Assembly (NCBI GenBank): GCA_002386065.1
Contig: DGES01000062.1
Location: 1-6,293 of the forward strand
DNA: 6,293 nt
Reading direction: 5' to 3'
From: Firmicutes bacterium UBA3920
GTDB lineage: Bacteria > Bacillota > Clostridia > Caldicoprobacterales > Xylanivirgaceae
Shown in pieces: positions 1-5,344 of this stretch. Position numbers and translations under genes: made by a program. Position 1 is the first letter of the stretch, and each line of letters begins with the position of its first letter. The notes beneath the pieces were generated by a model that did not search any database, was not told the origin of the DNA, and was given only the letters and a program-made list of their open reading frames with translations.

Positions 1-19
1 AGAAGTGTATAAGAGACAG
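1..19 (+). other. Residual Nextera/Tn5 mosaic-end adapter
   Basis: The first 19 bases match the Tn5 mosaic end used in Nextera libraries (AGATGTGTATAAGAGACAG) at 18 of 19 positions. The only difference is A for T at base 4. The match lies exactly at the window edge, as expected for an untrimmed read at a contig end. It should be treated as artificial sequence. The join between it and base 20 has no biological meaning. Confidence 0.93.
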
Positions 20-73
20 GCCTAATACTACTACCTACGTATTTATTCCACGTTCTGTTGACAACGAGCCTCT

Positions 74-168
74 CATGGCATGTTTATAGGCATCAGGGGC
101 ATCCCTCTGCCTACAGGGGTAAGGCTATGCCGGTATAGTGATGCCCGACATTAGCCTTACATGCCATG
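74..168. other. Strongly self-complementary segment, possible structured RNA
   Basis: Three nested stems form a three-way-junction shape. The outer stem is CATGGCAT (74-81) with ATGCCATG (161-168). Hairpin 1 pairs TAGGCA (87-92) with TGCCTA (108-113) and continues with AGGG (95-98) and CCCT (103-106) around a GCAT loop. Hairpin 2 pairs GTAAGGCTA (119-127) with TAGCCTTAC (152-160) and continues with CGG/CCG past a C-A mismatch and a bulged T. Bases 159-160 could join either the outer or the inner stem. The folding is too extensive to be casual. It may be an RNA encoded near the insertion-sequence end, or a transposase-binding site. No known RNA family was recognised and the strand is undecided. 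Confidence 0.4.
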
Positions 169-259
169 CACTCATTATCAACAGCTTTCGCGGCATAGAC
201 GCTTCGGTTCAGCAAGTAGTAAAAAGTTCCACATCCTGCTGACTGGAATACCGAGGGAA

Positions 260-284
260 TTTACACACTAATTTGGACTTGACT
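260..284 (+). repeat. IS256-like terminal inverted repeat, outer end near 284
   Basis: The plus strand reads TTTACAC, then eight bases, then GGAC followed by TTGAC(T). The reverse complement has the same GTCC-N8-GTGTAAA layout as my recollection of the IS256 end. The outer boundary is judged from that alignment and could be off by a few bases. The matching left repeat and target duplication are not in the window. Confidence 0.5.
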
Positions 285-535
285 TCTTAACATGTTTTGT
301 ATCATTACTTTTGCTTAGATTAATTCAGATTAATACAAATGAAAAATATTCAACTAAGACTTTAATTAATGAAATGAGAAATATTACAGGGACATATGTA
401 GATAAAAATTATTATATGTTTGATTATTACAATGAGGTAGTTGAAGATTTAGGCAAAACTGTAGGTATTGATTTTTCAAAGAGATTTATGACATTAGGAG
501 AAATTAAGAAGATCATTTCGCAGACAAAAAATTAG
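284..535 (+). pseudogene. C-terminal remnant of a transposase-like protein, cut by the IS end
   Basis: The frame is open from the insertion-sequence end to the TAG at 533-535. The only start is a TTG at 311 with no convincing ribosome-binding site, and the frame runs upstream across the IS boundary without a stop until 269. This is what a gene truncated by insertion looks like. The surviving protein, about 74 residues from the TTG, contains YYMFDYYNEVVEDLG followed by GIDFSKRFMTLGEIKKI. This resembles, from memory, the C-terminal tail of IS1634/IS4-type DDE transposases in clostridia. No catalytic residues remain. A terminator hairpin follows within 40 bases. The family assignment is tentative. 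That it is a 3' fragment is more secure. Confidence 0.45.
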
Positions 536-572
536 ATTGTAGTACAACAACTTTATGATCAAAATGGAAAGC

Positions 573-614
573 CTGTATCCTTTATGCTGCAATGGATACA
601 GACCTATTTTTTTC
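573..614 (+). terminator. Rho-independent terminator after the truncated frame
   Basis: CTGTATCC (573-580) pairs perfectly with GGATACAG (594-601) around a 13-base loop, and a run of seven T follows at 607-613. It lies 38 bases after the stop of the upstream frame, so it would end plus-strand transcription. Confidence 0.7.
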
Positions 615-633
615 TGTTTTGGGTGAAAAAGTC

Positions 634-659
634 AAGATTCAACTAGATTTTTGAATCTT
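634..659. repeat. Perfect 9-bp inverted repeat in an AT-rich gap
   Basis: AAGATTCAA (634-642) is the exact reverse complement of TTGAATCTT (651-659), with an 8-base spacer. No T run follows closely on either strand. It could be a weak terminator or an operator, or the end of a decayed element. The rest of the gap between 536 and 849 is AT-rich and shows no convincing gene. Confidence 0.45.
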
Positions 660-849
660 ATCAAAATATAAATAACACAGCCAATACCATAATATCATTA
701 GCTATGTTATATTAGTGTTAATCTGAACTTTGCATTAGGCGAAATACTGGCGAATAGAATTAATTTTTTGCTCACATTGTCAACGTATTTTCAAAAACTG
801 TGAACCTCAATTAATTTAATAACAAAACTTTTTAAGCGATGCATACGAT

Positions 850-1239
850 TTACAAAATCTTTTCATTTTTATTCTCTACGGTATCAACTAACTCTATAGT
901 AATACCATCTGAAAAATAACCAATAACAACTTTTTTAGTTTCATCTACAAAATAGTATTCCCAATATAACCCAGTTAGCGGAACTTCATCAGGTTCTCCC
1001 ATGATTTCATGAACTTGCTCTTTTGTAAAATCTTTTTTCAATTTATTTAATTTTTCTCGCATTTCGATTTCAATCTCTATCACTTTGCTTTTATCAGAAG
1101 ATTCAATTGATGATACGTTATCCATATTATTTGACGAAGTATCTTCCTCGCAGGAAGAGGTTTCTGCTCTTCCATGGATAAGCCCTCCATATCGGAGGGC
1201 TGAAAACGCCATTATTAGCGCTTTGTGGACAAGCATCAT
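850..1239 (-). CDS. BamE/SmpA-like lipoprotein fragment with replaced N-terminus
   Basis: The last half (residues about 63-121 of 129) has the layout of the small BamE/SmpA-type domain seen in many exported lipoproteins: a helix, then FTKEQVHEIMGEPDEV, then aromatic strands (LYWEYYF, VVIGYFSDGI). Residues 28-60 form an acidic, Ser/Asn-rich linker of the kind that follows a lipidated cysteine, beginning SSCEED with Cys30. The expected hydrophobic signal peptide is missing. Residues 1-27 have no proper hydrophobic core, and position -3 of the would-be lipobox is Thr instead of Leu. Those codons lie in the inverted-repeat cluster next to the IS256 remnant. The parent protein was probably a secreted lipoprotein that lost its export signal through a rearrangement. 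The ATG at 1239 has only a weak AGGA ten bases upstream, so expression is doubtful. The domain call comes from motif recognition. Confidence 0.55.
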   Translation of the reverse strand: MMLVHKALIMAFSALRYGGLIHGRAETSSCEEDTSSNNMDNVSSIESSDKSKVIEIEIEMREKLNKLKKDFTKEQVHEIMGEPDEVPLTGLYWEYYFVDETKKVVIGYFSDGITIELVDTVENKNEKIL

Positions 1240-1252
1240 GTACAGCTTGTCC
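1142..1252. repeat. Cluster of four short perfect inverted repeats
   Basis: Within 111 bases there are TCTTCCT/AGGAAGA (1142-1148 with 1152-1158), GGAAGAG/CTCTTCC (1153-1159 with 1167-1173), AGCCCTCC/GGAGGGCT (1181-1188 with 1194-1201, 5-base loop) and GGACAAGC/GCTTGTCC (1227-1234 with 1245-1252). The first two share an arm, so they are alternatives. None is followed by a T run. The cluster sits between the truncated IS256 transposase and the damaged lipoprotein frame, so it probably belongs to inserted DNA such as the subterminal hairpins of another element. No family was recognised. Confidence 0.5.
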
Positions 1253-1267
1253 TAAAGAGATGTAGAC

Positions 1268-1381
1268 TCAAACGTAGCCACCGCTCTGAAATATTTCTAT
1301 TTGATGACTGCTGCTGCGTACCAGTTCCTTTATTTCACTCTTGATGATTTCCTCATTTAGCTGTACAATCTTATCGGACAT
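1268..1381 (-). pseudogene. IS256-family transposase, N-terminal fragment
   Basis: The ATG at 1381 follows an AGGAG ribosome-binding site (1393-1397). It opens a 37-residue frame beginning MSDKIVQLNEEIIKSEIKEL, then VRSS. This closely resembles the start of clostridial IS256/mutator-type DDE transposases (MSDKIIQLNE...KELVRSS, recalled from memory), which are about 400 residues long. After VRSS the similarity stops. The next twelve residues do not fit, and a TGA follows at 1268-1270. The catalytic domain is therefore wholly missing, removed by an internal or 3' deletion, and the fragment cannot transpose. Its left terminal repeat survives upstream at 1461-1485. Confidence 0.75.
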
Positions 1382-1460
1382 GGTTTTTTTGTCTCCTTTC
1401 AAAAATGGTGGTGTTCTTACTCCCATTTTAACAGAGACTCAAAACCTTGTCCTTTTCTTA

Positions 1461-1485
1461 TTTACGAAACTTATTGTACCTTATC
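1461..1485 (-). repeat. Left terminal inverted repeat of the IS256-type remnant
   Basis: On the minus strand this reads GATAAGGTAC at its outer end and finishes CGTAAA on the inner side. Aligned without gaps to the IS256 end as I recall it, about 17 of 25 positions agree, including GATAA, GT and GTAAA. It lies about 80 bases upstream of the transposase start, the normal spacing. The outer boundary is near 1485. The partner right repeat was not found downstream. Confidence 0.5.
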
Positions 1486-1570
1486 CTGATTCATAACGGA
1501 ATCGACTCAGCTAATTGCGACGATGAATTTATACCGTTTAAAAAGGTATCGACATTATTATTTTCAACAT

Positions 1571-1604
1571 AAAAACCGCCCGTCCATGGCCATGGTGCAG
1601 GCGG
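1571..1604 (-). terminator. Rho-independent terminator of the sigma operon
   Basis: On the minus strand CCGCCTG (1598-1604) pairs with CGGGCGG (1576-1582), with one T-G pair. Inside it CCATGG pairs with CCATGG (1590-1595 with 1584-1589), and five T follow (1571-1575). It starts 15 bases after the stop of the last operon gene and is much more GC-rich than its surroundings. Confidence 0.8.
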
Positions 1605-1619
1605 CATATGTGCATTAAT

Positions 1620-1823
1620 TTATATTTTTTCTTTTTTATGAGCGGTCATTGTATAGATAATTGTTGCAACTAACCCACCTATAACTGTTCCTACAATGAG
1701 TATTGGGAAATAGATGCGTGCCAATCCAAATATTTGAGAGAACGCTATATTTAGAAAAGCAGAAAGAAATAAACCTATACCAAGACCAATTAACAATGCC
1801 CGAACATATTTTTTCATTTTCAA
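1620..1823 (-). CDS. Small two-helix membrane protein
   Basis: A 67-residue protein with two hydrophobic helices (about residues 9-31 and 37-58) and a short basic tail ending HKKEKI, so both ends are probably cytoplasmic. The start is taken as TTG at 1823, because GGAGGT (1831-1836) lies seven bases upstream. An ATG at 1838 directly precedes and partly encloses that ribosome-binding site and is unlikely to be used. ATG at 1817 is a second option. The gene follows the three-helix membrane gene by 15 bases and ends just before the operon terminator, so it is co-transcribed with the sigma/anti-sigma genes. No family was recognised. An accessory role at the membrane with the anti-sigma factor is only inferred from position. 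Confidence 0.7.
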   Translation of the reverse strand: MKMKKYVRALLIGLGIGLFLSAFLNIAFSQIFGLARIYFPILIVGTVIGGLVATIIYTMTAHKKEKI

Positions 1824-1838
1824 TGTACTTACCTCCAT

Positions 1839-2396
1839 TTATTCTGATTTTGGGGAACTTCTATTATCAATGATCTCATTTGTGTCAACTTGCTCTAATA
1901 CGCCATTGATTTCGTTGAAAAGCTTTATTCTATACTCGAAAGTATATAAAACATTTCTATCTACAATAACAGAAGAGTACGTATTTTCATCACATTTGAT
2001 TTTAATCAATTTTTCGGACTGTAAATCTTTAATAATAAGAAAATACTCATCATTCTCGCTTTCTATTGACTCGACATTTGTTACTGCGATTATATGGTTT
2101 CCAGTTTTTTCAAGTTCAATAACAGGGATGATATGAACAACTAGAATTGCAACTAATGCGGTTATCAATAATCCTGTTTTGAAACTTGAATTTCTCCCCG
2201 TTTGTGCATTTTTTTTGGTTATCAGAACCACACCTATTATTCCAAATATGGAGGCTAAAACCAGTAAAGGAATTAGAGTGTTTTCAGCTATTCTAAACAT
2301 ACCATCGTAGAGGTTTGACCAAGCATATTGTATGATGAACCAATCAATCCAGAACAATCCAATTGAAACAGCGAATAAAACCAAGGATGCAGTCAT
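1839..2396 (-). CDS. Three-helix membrane protein, detached sensor half of an anti-sigma factor
   Basis: A 185-residue protein with hydrophobic segments at about 3-25, 40-60 and 75-95, then a soluble domain of about 90 residues ending in a polar tail (NRSSPKSE). ATG 2396 is preferred to the in-frame GTG at 2405, because AGGTG lies at a normal distance upstream of the ATG, whereas the GTG itself falls within that site. Reading upstream in the same frame gives 14 codons (including IKPKKVFGKYLRKVK, a basic juxtamembrane linker) and then the TAA that ends the zinc-finger gene. The two pieces therefore make one standard transmembrane anti-sigma architecture: cytoplasmic zinc finger, basic linker, membrane segments, C-terminal domain. 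It may still be translated on its own from the internal start. The soluble domain matches no family I can name. Confidence 0.7.
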   Translation of the reverse strand: MTASLVLFAVSIGLFWIDWFIIQYAWSNLYDGMFRIAENTLIPLLVLASIFGIIGVVLITKKNAQTGRNSSFKTGLLITALVAILVVHIIPVIELEKTGNHIIAVTNVESIESENDEYFLIIKDLQSEKLIKIKCDENTYSSVIVDRNVLYTFEYRIKLFNEINGVLEQVDTNEIIDNRSSPKSE

Positions 2397-2447
2397 AAAC
2401 TTCACCTTTCTTAAATATTTGCCAAATACCTTTTTAGGCTTAATATT

Positions 2448-2618
2448 TTAATTTTCAGGATCAATGACAACATTTACATTTAGTTTCATATCCTCGTAAT
2501 TCTTTAAACAAGATTTACATGTAGCTAGATGTTCTTTTACAAACATTGTGCTTTCGTCACTAAGTAAATCATCGGCATACAGTGGCAATAAGTCGTTGAC
2601 AATATTACAATTTTTCAT
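2448..2618 (-). CDS. Zinc-finger anti-sigma factor, N-terminal half (truncated)
   Basis: This 56-residue protein is an anti-sigma zinc-finger (zf-HC2/ZAS) domain. Cys4 is followed by His30, Cys34 and Cys37 in the H-x3-C-x2-C pattern (HLATCKSC), and DLLPLYADDLLSDES is typical of the family's first helix. Such domains bind and hold an ECF sigma factor at the membrane. The start is ATG 2618, with GGAG four bases upstream. The start overlaps the end of the sigma gene by 14 bases, which suggests translational coupling and balanced amounts of the two proteins. Family members normally continue into a transmembrane segment. Here a TAA at 2448-2450 stops the protein just before a basic linker and membrane region that continue in the same frame. 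As it stands the product would be soluble and could not carry a signal from outside. Confidence 0.85.
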   Translation of the reverse strand: MKNCNIVNDLLPLYADDLLSDESTMFVKEHLATCKSCLKNYEDMKLNVNVVIDPEN

Positions 2619-3108
2619 AAGTCTCCATCCTTTCAAGTATTTTTTGCTTTGCTCGATAAAAAGTCACCCTAGCCCATGATTTGCTTTTTGCGTGAATAAT
2701 TGCAATATCAGAGTAACTTAGATCACCAATGATTTTCTCAAGAAAAACGTCTTTGTAGATAGAAGGTAATTCATTGGCTATATCAAGTATGATTTTCGCT
2801 TGTTCTTTACATTCAACTCTATAATAAGCATCCTCAAAAGAGAGAGAGCCATGATAGTCCGGATCATCAAAGCCTAATGCTACTATCCGTTTGTTTTTCT
2901 TTAAGTAGTTAAAGTATTCATTCTTTGCAATTTGGCAAAGCCAGGTTGATATTTTGCATTTGCCAGTAAATTCATTTGTGTGAACAAATGCTTTGAAGAA
3001 CGTCTCTTGCGCGAGTTCTTCTGCTAGACTCTCGTTAGCGCACATCTTTAAAATAAATTTATAAAGCAAATCTTTGTTTATGCGGTAAATTTCCTCAAAA
3101 TCCCCCAT
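2605..3108 (-). CDS. ECF-type RNA polymerase sigma factor
   Basis: A 167-residue protein with the two-domain layout of sigma-70 ECF factors. Region 2 is at about residues 8-72 (EELAQETFFKAF, then ISTWLCQIAKNEYFNYLKK). Region 4 is at about 104-160 (LPSIYKDVFLEKIIGDLSYSDIA, with a helix-turn-helix at 131-157). It directs RNA polymerase to a small set of promoters once released from its anti-sigma factor. The start is ATG 3108, since AGGAG (3116-3120) lies seven bases before it. An upstream ATG at 3123 has this site inside its own codons. The gene overlaps the zinc-finger anti-sigma gene by 14 bases, the standard pairing. An ECF-like promoter just upstream suggests self-activation. The subfamily was not determined. 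Confidence 0.93.
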   Translation of the reverse strand: MGDFEEIYRINKDLLYKFILKMCANESLAEELAQETFFKAFVHTNEFTGKCKISTWLCQIAKNEYFNYLKKNKRIVALGFDDPDYHGSLSFEDAYYRVECKEQAKIILDIANELPSIYKDVFLEKIIGDLSYSDIAIIHAKSKSWARVTFYRAKQKILERMETYEKL

Positions 3109-3127
3109 AACCTCACTCCTCATATAT

Positions 3128-3155
3128 TAGACAATTGAAAATGAAATCTGTTACA
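3128..3155 (-). promoter_or_regulatory. Candidate autoregulatory ECF-type promoter
   Basis: On the minus strand TGTAAC (3150-3155) is followed after 16 bases by TGTCTA (3128-3133). This fits the ECF pattern of an AAC-type -35 and a CGTC-like -10, and differs from the sigma-A consensus. It lies between the protease stop and the sigma start. Transcription would begin near 3121, giving a very short leader that starts about at the ribosome-binding site. The sigma factor probably activates its own operon from here. Confidence 0.5.
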
Positions 3156-3161
3156 AGAAGT

Positions 3162-4232
3162 TCATTGAAAATTTTTTAGTTCATAGATACTGTCTGAAAT
3201 ATTTAAAATCCCTCCGGATATGCATAATGATTCTAAGTTGCTTTTCTTACTTGCCGTCGATACAAGTATGTTTTTGATATCTTTGGGAGATAAATTGCTG
3301 TTTTTAGAGATGAGTAGTGAAGATGCCCCTGTAACATATGAAGCTGCAACCGATGTTCCGCTTATTAATGTCTCTTCATCTTCAGGCAATGTTACTTTTA
3401 CATCAACTCCTGGAGCTGCAATGTCTACTGATGTTTTTCCATATCCACTTGCGTTGTAAATCATTCCTTTGTTATCTATCGCCATTACGGTTATTGTATT
3501 ATCCAAATTATAACTGCAAGGATAAATGGCATCCAAATCAATATCAATATTTGAATTTCCTGCAGAGAAAACAAATAACACTTCTTGATGTTCTTTTATG
3601 AGGTTAAGCAAGTTGTCATCTGGATTATTAAAATTCCAGCTACAGTTTATAATCCTTGCGCCACGAGATATCGCATACTTTATAGCCAAGACAGCATCAT
3701 CAGATGATCCTGATGTTGAACGCAAAAATTTAACTGATAAAATCTTTGCGTTTGGATTAACTTTTGCAATAGTTGTGGCAACATATGTGCCGTGATAATC
3801 ATATAGCGCATCTTCAAAAATATTGTTGTCATTATCATAAAAATTCCATCCATAATAATCATCAACAAAACCGTTCGAGTCATCATCAGTACCATTTATT
3901 GTGTCGTTCATATTGGTTAAGACTCTGTCTTTTAACGCCTCACACGAATAATCTAAACCTGAATCTACGACAGCAATGGATACTGAATTGCCAATACTAA
4001 CATGTTCTAATATTGGAACAATGTTTATATCAACCCCGCTTTCACCTTTCTGTTTGTTTATTGTCTGCCCGTAATTATAAAAAGCCCAATTATCTACATA
4101 TTCTTTTTTGTTATTATTAATATTACCTGCGATTATTGAAATAATGACAATAATCGCAATTAGCAAAACGAACAAAACGGACAATACTATCCATTTTTTG
4201 GAGCGAAATATATCGGCTAAACGTTGTTTCAT
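3162..4232 (-). CDS. Membrane-anchored subtilisin-like (S8) serine protease
   Basis: A 356-residue S8 peptidase with all the key residues: Asp90 in AVVDSGLDY, His147 in YHGTYVA, oxyanion Asn226 in FSAGNS and nucleophile Ser294 in SGTSVAAS. The usual P after the Ser motif (GTSMAAP) is S here. One N-terminal membrane helix (about 14-35) follows a basic cytoplasmic start, so the catalytic domain should face outside while tethered. No inhibitor-type propeptide is evident. Only about 55 residues lie between helix and catalytic Asp. The start is ATG 4232, with AAAGGGTG upstream. An ATG at 4361 would overlap the preceding gene and has a non-membrane leader. The gene follows the secreted-protein gene by 86 bases and precedes the sigma/anti-sigma pair. 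Likely substrates, by context only, are the neighbouring exported protein or the anti-sigma factor. Confidence 0.92.
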   Translation of the reverse strand: MKQRLADIFRSKKWIVLSVLFVLLIAIIVIISIIAGNINNNKKEYVDNWAFYNYGQTINKQKGESGVDINIVPILEHVSIGNSVSIAVVDSGLDYSCEALKDRVLTNMNDTINGTDDDSNGFVDDYYGWNFYDNDNNIFEDALYDYHGTYVATTIAKVNPNAKILSVKFLRSTSGSSDDAVLAIKYAISRGARIINCSWNFNNPDDNLLNLIKEHQEVLFVFSAGNSNIDIDLDAIYPCSYNLDNTITVMAIDNKGMIYNASGYGKTSVDIAAPGVDVKVTLPEDEETLISGTSVAASYVTGASSLLISKNSNLSPKDIKNILVSTASKKSNLESLCISGGILNISDSIYELKNFQ

Positions 4233-4260
4233 TTTCACACACCCTTTTGATACCGATACA

Positions 4261-4294
4261 AGGGCAACCTTGAAATAATTTACAAAGTTGCCCT
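4261..4294 (-). promoter_or_regulatory. Intercistronic hairpin between secreted protein and protease genes
   Basis: On the minus strand AGGGCAACTTTG (4283-4294) pairs with CAAGGTTGCCCT (4261-4272) over 12 bp with one T-G pair, around a 10-base loop. No T run follows, so it is not a classical terminator. It starts 24 bases after the secreted-protein stop. It may protect that mRNA's 3' end or allow partial read-through, giving more secreted protein than protease. Confidence 0.6.
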
Positions 4295-4318
4295 CTAACC
4301 AGAAATCATGTTTATAAA

Positions 4319-5344
4319 TTAATAACCTATGGTAGTTGCTTTCTGTGGAGACTGATCCCATGCTCCGCCTATAGACAAACCAATAGAAGGACCAGATTTG
4401 CTAAAACCTATAGATGCACTTGATAGGCTAATAACTCTATGGCAGTAAACCGAAATAACCTTAGTGTCATAGCCTTGTTTTTTCGTCTGATAAAGAGTGA
4501 ACGTTGCGGAACCCGTTTTGGTTTTGGGACGATTGTTCCAAAGATTGCAATAAGCAAGAGCTTGGGGGAATTTAAATTCAATACCCGCATTTGGAGTTTC
4601 GACCTTGGACATTGCTTGAGATTTATAGAAAGAACCCCAACTACTACCCCAATCATAATAGCTTGACGTGGAAGAAATGGATTGTGTGTTTAAATTTCCT
4701 CCCCAACCAGCAACTATCTCATCTGTAAAGACAGCCAAATCATATACAGTTTTCCATGTGTACGCAAGGTTGACTTTATATTTAGGTTGGGTAGATGTAG
4801 ATTGATTAGTAACAGACTGAGTATAAGTAAGTTTTGTAGTGGAAATAGAACCAGATGCTGTCACGGGATTCTCGCTTTTTTTACTTTTATAACTTTTATT
4901 TTTGTAATTGCTGTGTCCCTTATCAATCGCTTTCTTAAAATATTTAGCTTCTGCTAGGCTAACATTTTTTGCTTCAGCGATTTGAGCCTCAGTCTTGTTG
5001 GACTCTTCTTCAAGTTCTCTACGTGCTGCAATAACAGCATCTGGATCAGCACCCATATCAATAAGTTCCTGATCCGTATAACTTAAAAAACTTTCGACTT
5101 CAGCTAAATTGTCGATTTCCAATACAGTAGTTTTAATATCAACTGCATCAGGATTTTCCTCTAACGCTTGCACCAATTCTTCTTTAACTGTTTCTGATAA
5201 AGCATCTATATTATCTTCCGAAAAACCATTTTCCACTAATATTGCTTCTGAATCGACTGTAGCTTCATCAGCAGCGTAAACAGATACAGTTGCAAAAGAA
5301 AAAATGAGCGCAAATACAACGAGTAAAGACATAACTTTTTTCAT
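4319..5344 (-). CDS. Secreted protein of unknown family paired with the S8 protease
   Basis: A 341-residue exported protein. Residues 1-24 are a clear Sec signal peptide (MKKVMSLLVVFALIFSFATV, cleavage after VYA). An acidic, mainly helical region follows (about 25-140, with TTVLEIDNLAEVESFLSYTD and ELIDMGADPDAVIAARRELE). Then comes a short Lys/Ser/Asn-rich linker (144-158) and a Ser/Thr/Tyr/Trp-rich, probably beta-rich domain (160-341) with only two cysteines (266, 301), possibly a disulfide. It ends in a Gly/Ser-rich stretch (SIGFSKSGPSIGLSIGGAWD). There is no membrane anchor, lipobox or sortase motif. ATG 5344 has GGGGG nine bases upstream. The acidic region could act as a propeptide that is cut at the basic linker by the neighbouring surface protease, leaving the C-terminal domain as the active form. 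That is inference. I do not recognise the family. Confidence 0.88.
   Translation of the reverse strand: MKKVMSLLVVFALIFSFATVSVYAADEATVDSEAILVENGFSEDNIDALSETVKEELVQALEENPDAVDIKTTVLEIDNLAEVESFLSYTDQELIDMGADPDAVIAARRELEEESNKTEAQIAEAKNVSLAEAKYFKKAIDKGHSNYKNKSYKSKKSENPVTASGSISTTKLTYTQSVTNQSTSTQPKYKVNLAYTWKTVYDLAVFTDEIVAGWGGNLNTQSISSTSSYYDWGSSWGSFYKSQAMSKVETPNAGIEFKFPQALAYCNLWNNRPKTKTGSATFTLYQTKKQGYDTKVISVYCHRVISLSSASIGFSKSGPSIGLSIGGAWDQSPQKATTIGY

Larger units (their letters stand above)
20..284 (+). mobile_element. End fragment of an IS256-like insertion sequence
   Basis: This stretch is visibly richer in G+C than the rest of the window and ends at about 284 in a motif like an IS256-family terminal inverted repeat. 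Read inward from its outer end, the motif has GTCC, eight bases, then GTGTAAA, as I recall for the end of IS256. In the plus-strand frame starting at base 21 there are 22 open codons to a TAG at 87. The same frame then continues with only one further stop (TAA at 120) before a TGA at 239, so it could be the decayed tail of a transposon protein, but I cannot identify it. The region also holds a strongly folded segment (74-168). The rest of the element is missing beyond the contig edge. An IS200/IS605-type end with its guide RNA is a less likely alternative, because of the terminal motif. Confidence 0.5.

Noticed and set aside
745..790. Minus-strand TTGACA with a possible -10 about 17 bases downstream
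   Set aside because: The -10 candidate (ATTCTA) is poor and no intact minus-strand gene lies downstream.
1491..1607. Minus-strand 38-codon frame (MPPAPWPWTGGFYVENNNVD...) that continues in frame after the stop of the two-helix membrane gene
   Set aside because: It has no ribosome-binding site and its first codons are the stem of a convincing terminator. The open stretch is probably chance, though a decayed gene tail cannot be excluded.
1870..2136. Plus-strand 88-codon frame
   Set aside because: It is antisense to the soluble half of the three-helix membrane protein and shows no start signal or recognisable domain.
3220..4000. Several open frames opposite or overlapping the protease gene
   Set aside because: They are shadows of the S8 protease frame, have low-complexity composition and lack ribosome-binding sites.
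4233..4361. N-terminal extension of the protease to an ATG at 4361
   Set aside because: It would overlap the secreted-protein gene and run through the intercistronic hairpin. The ATG at 4232 has a proper ribosome-binding site and places the membrane helix normally.
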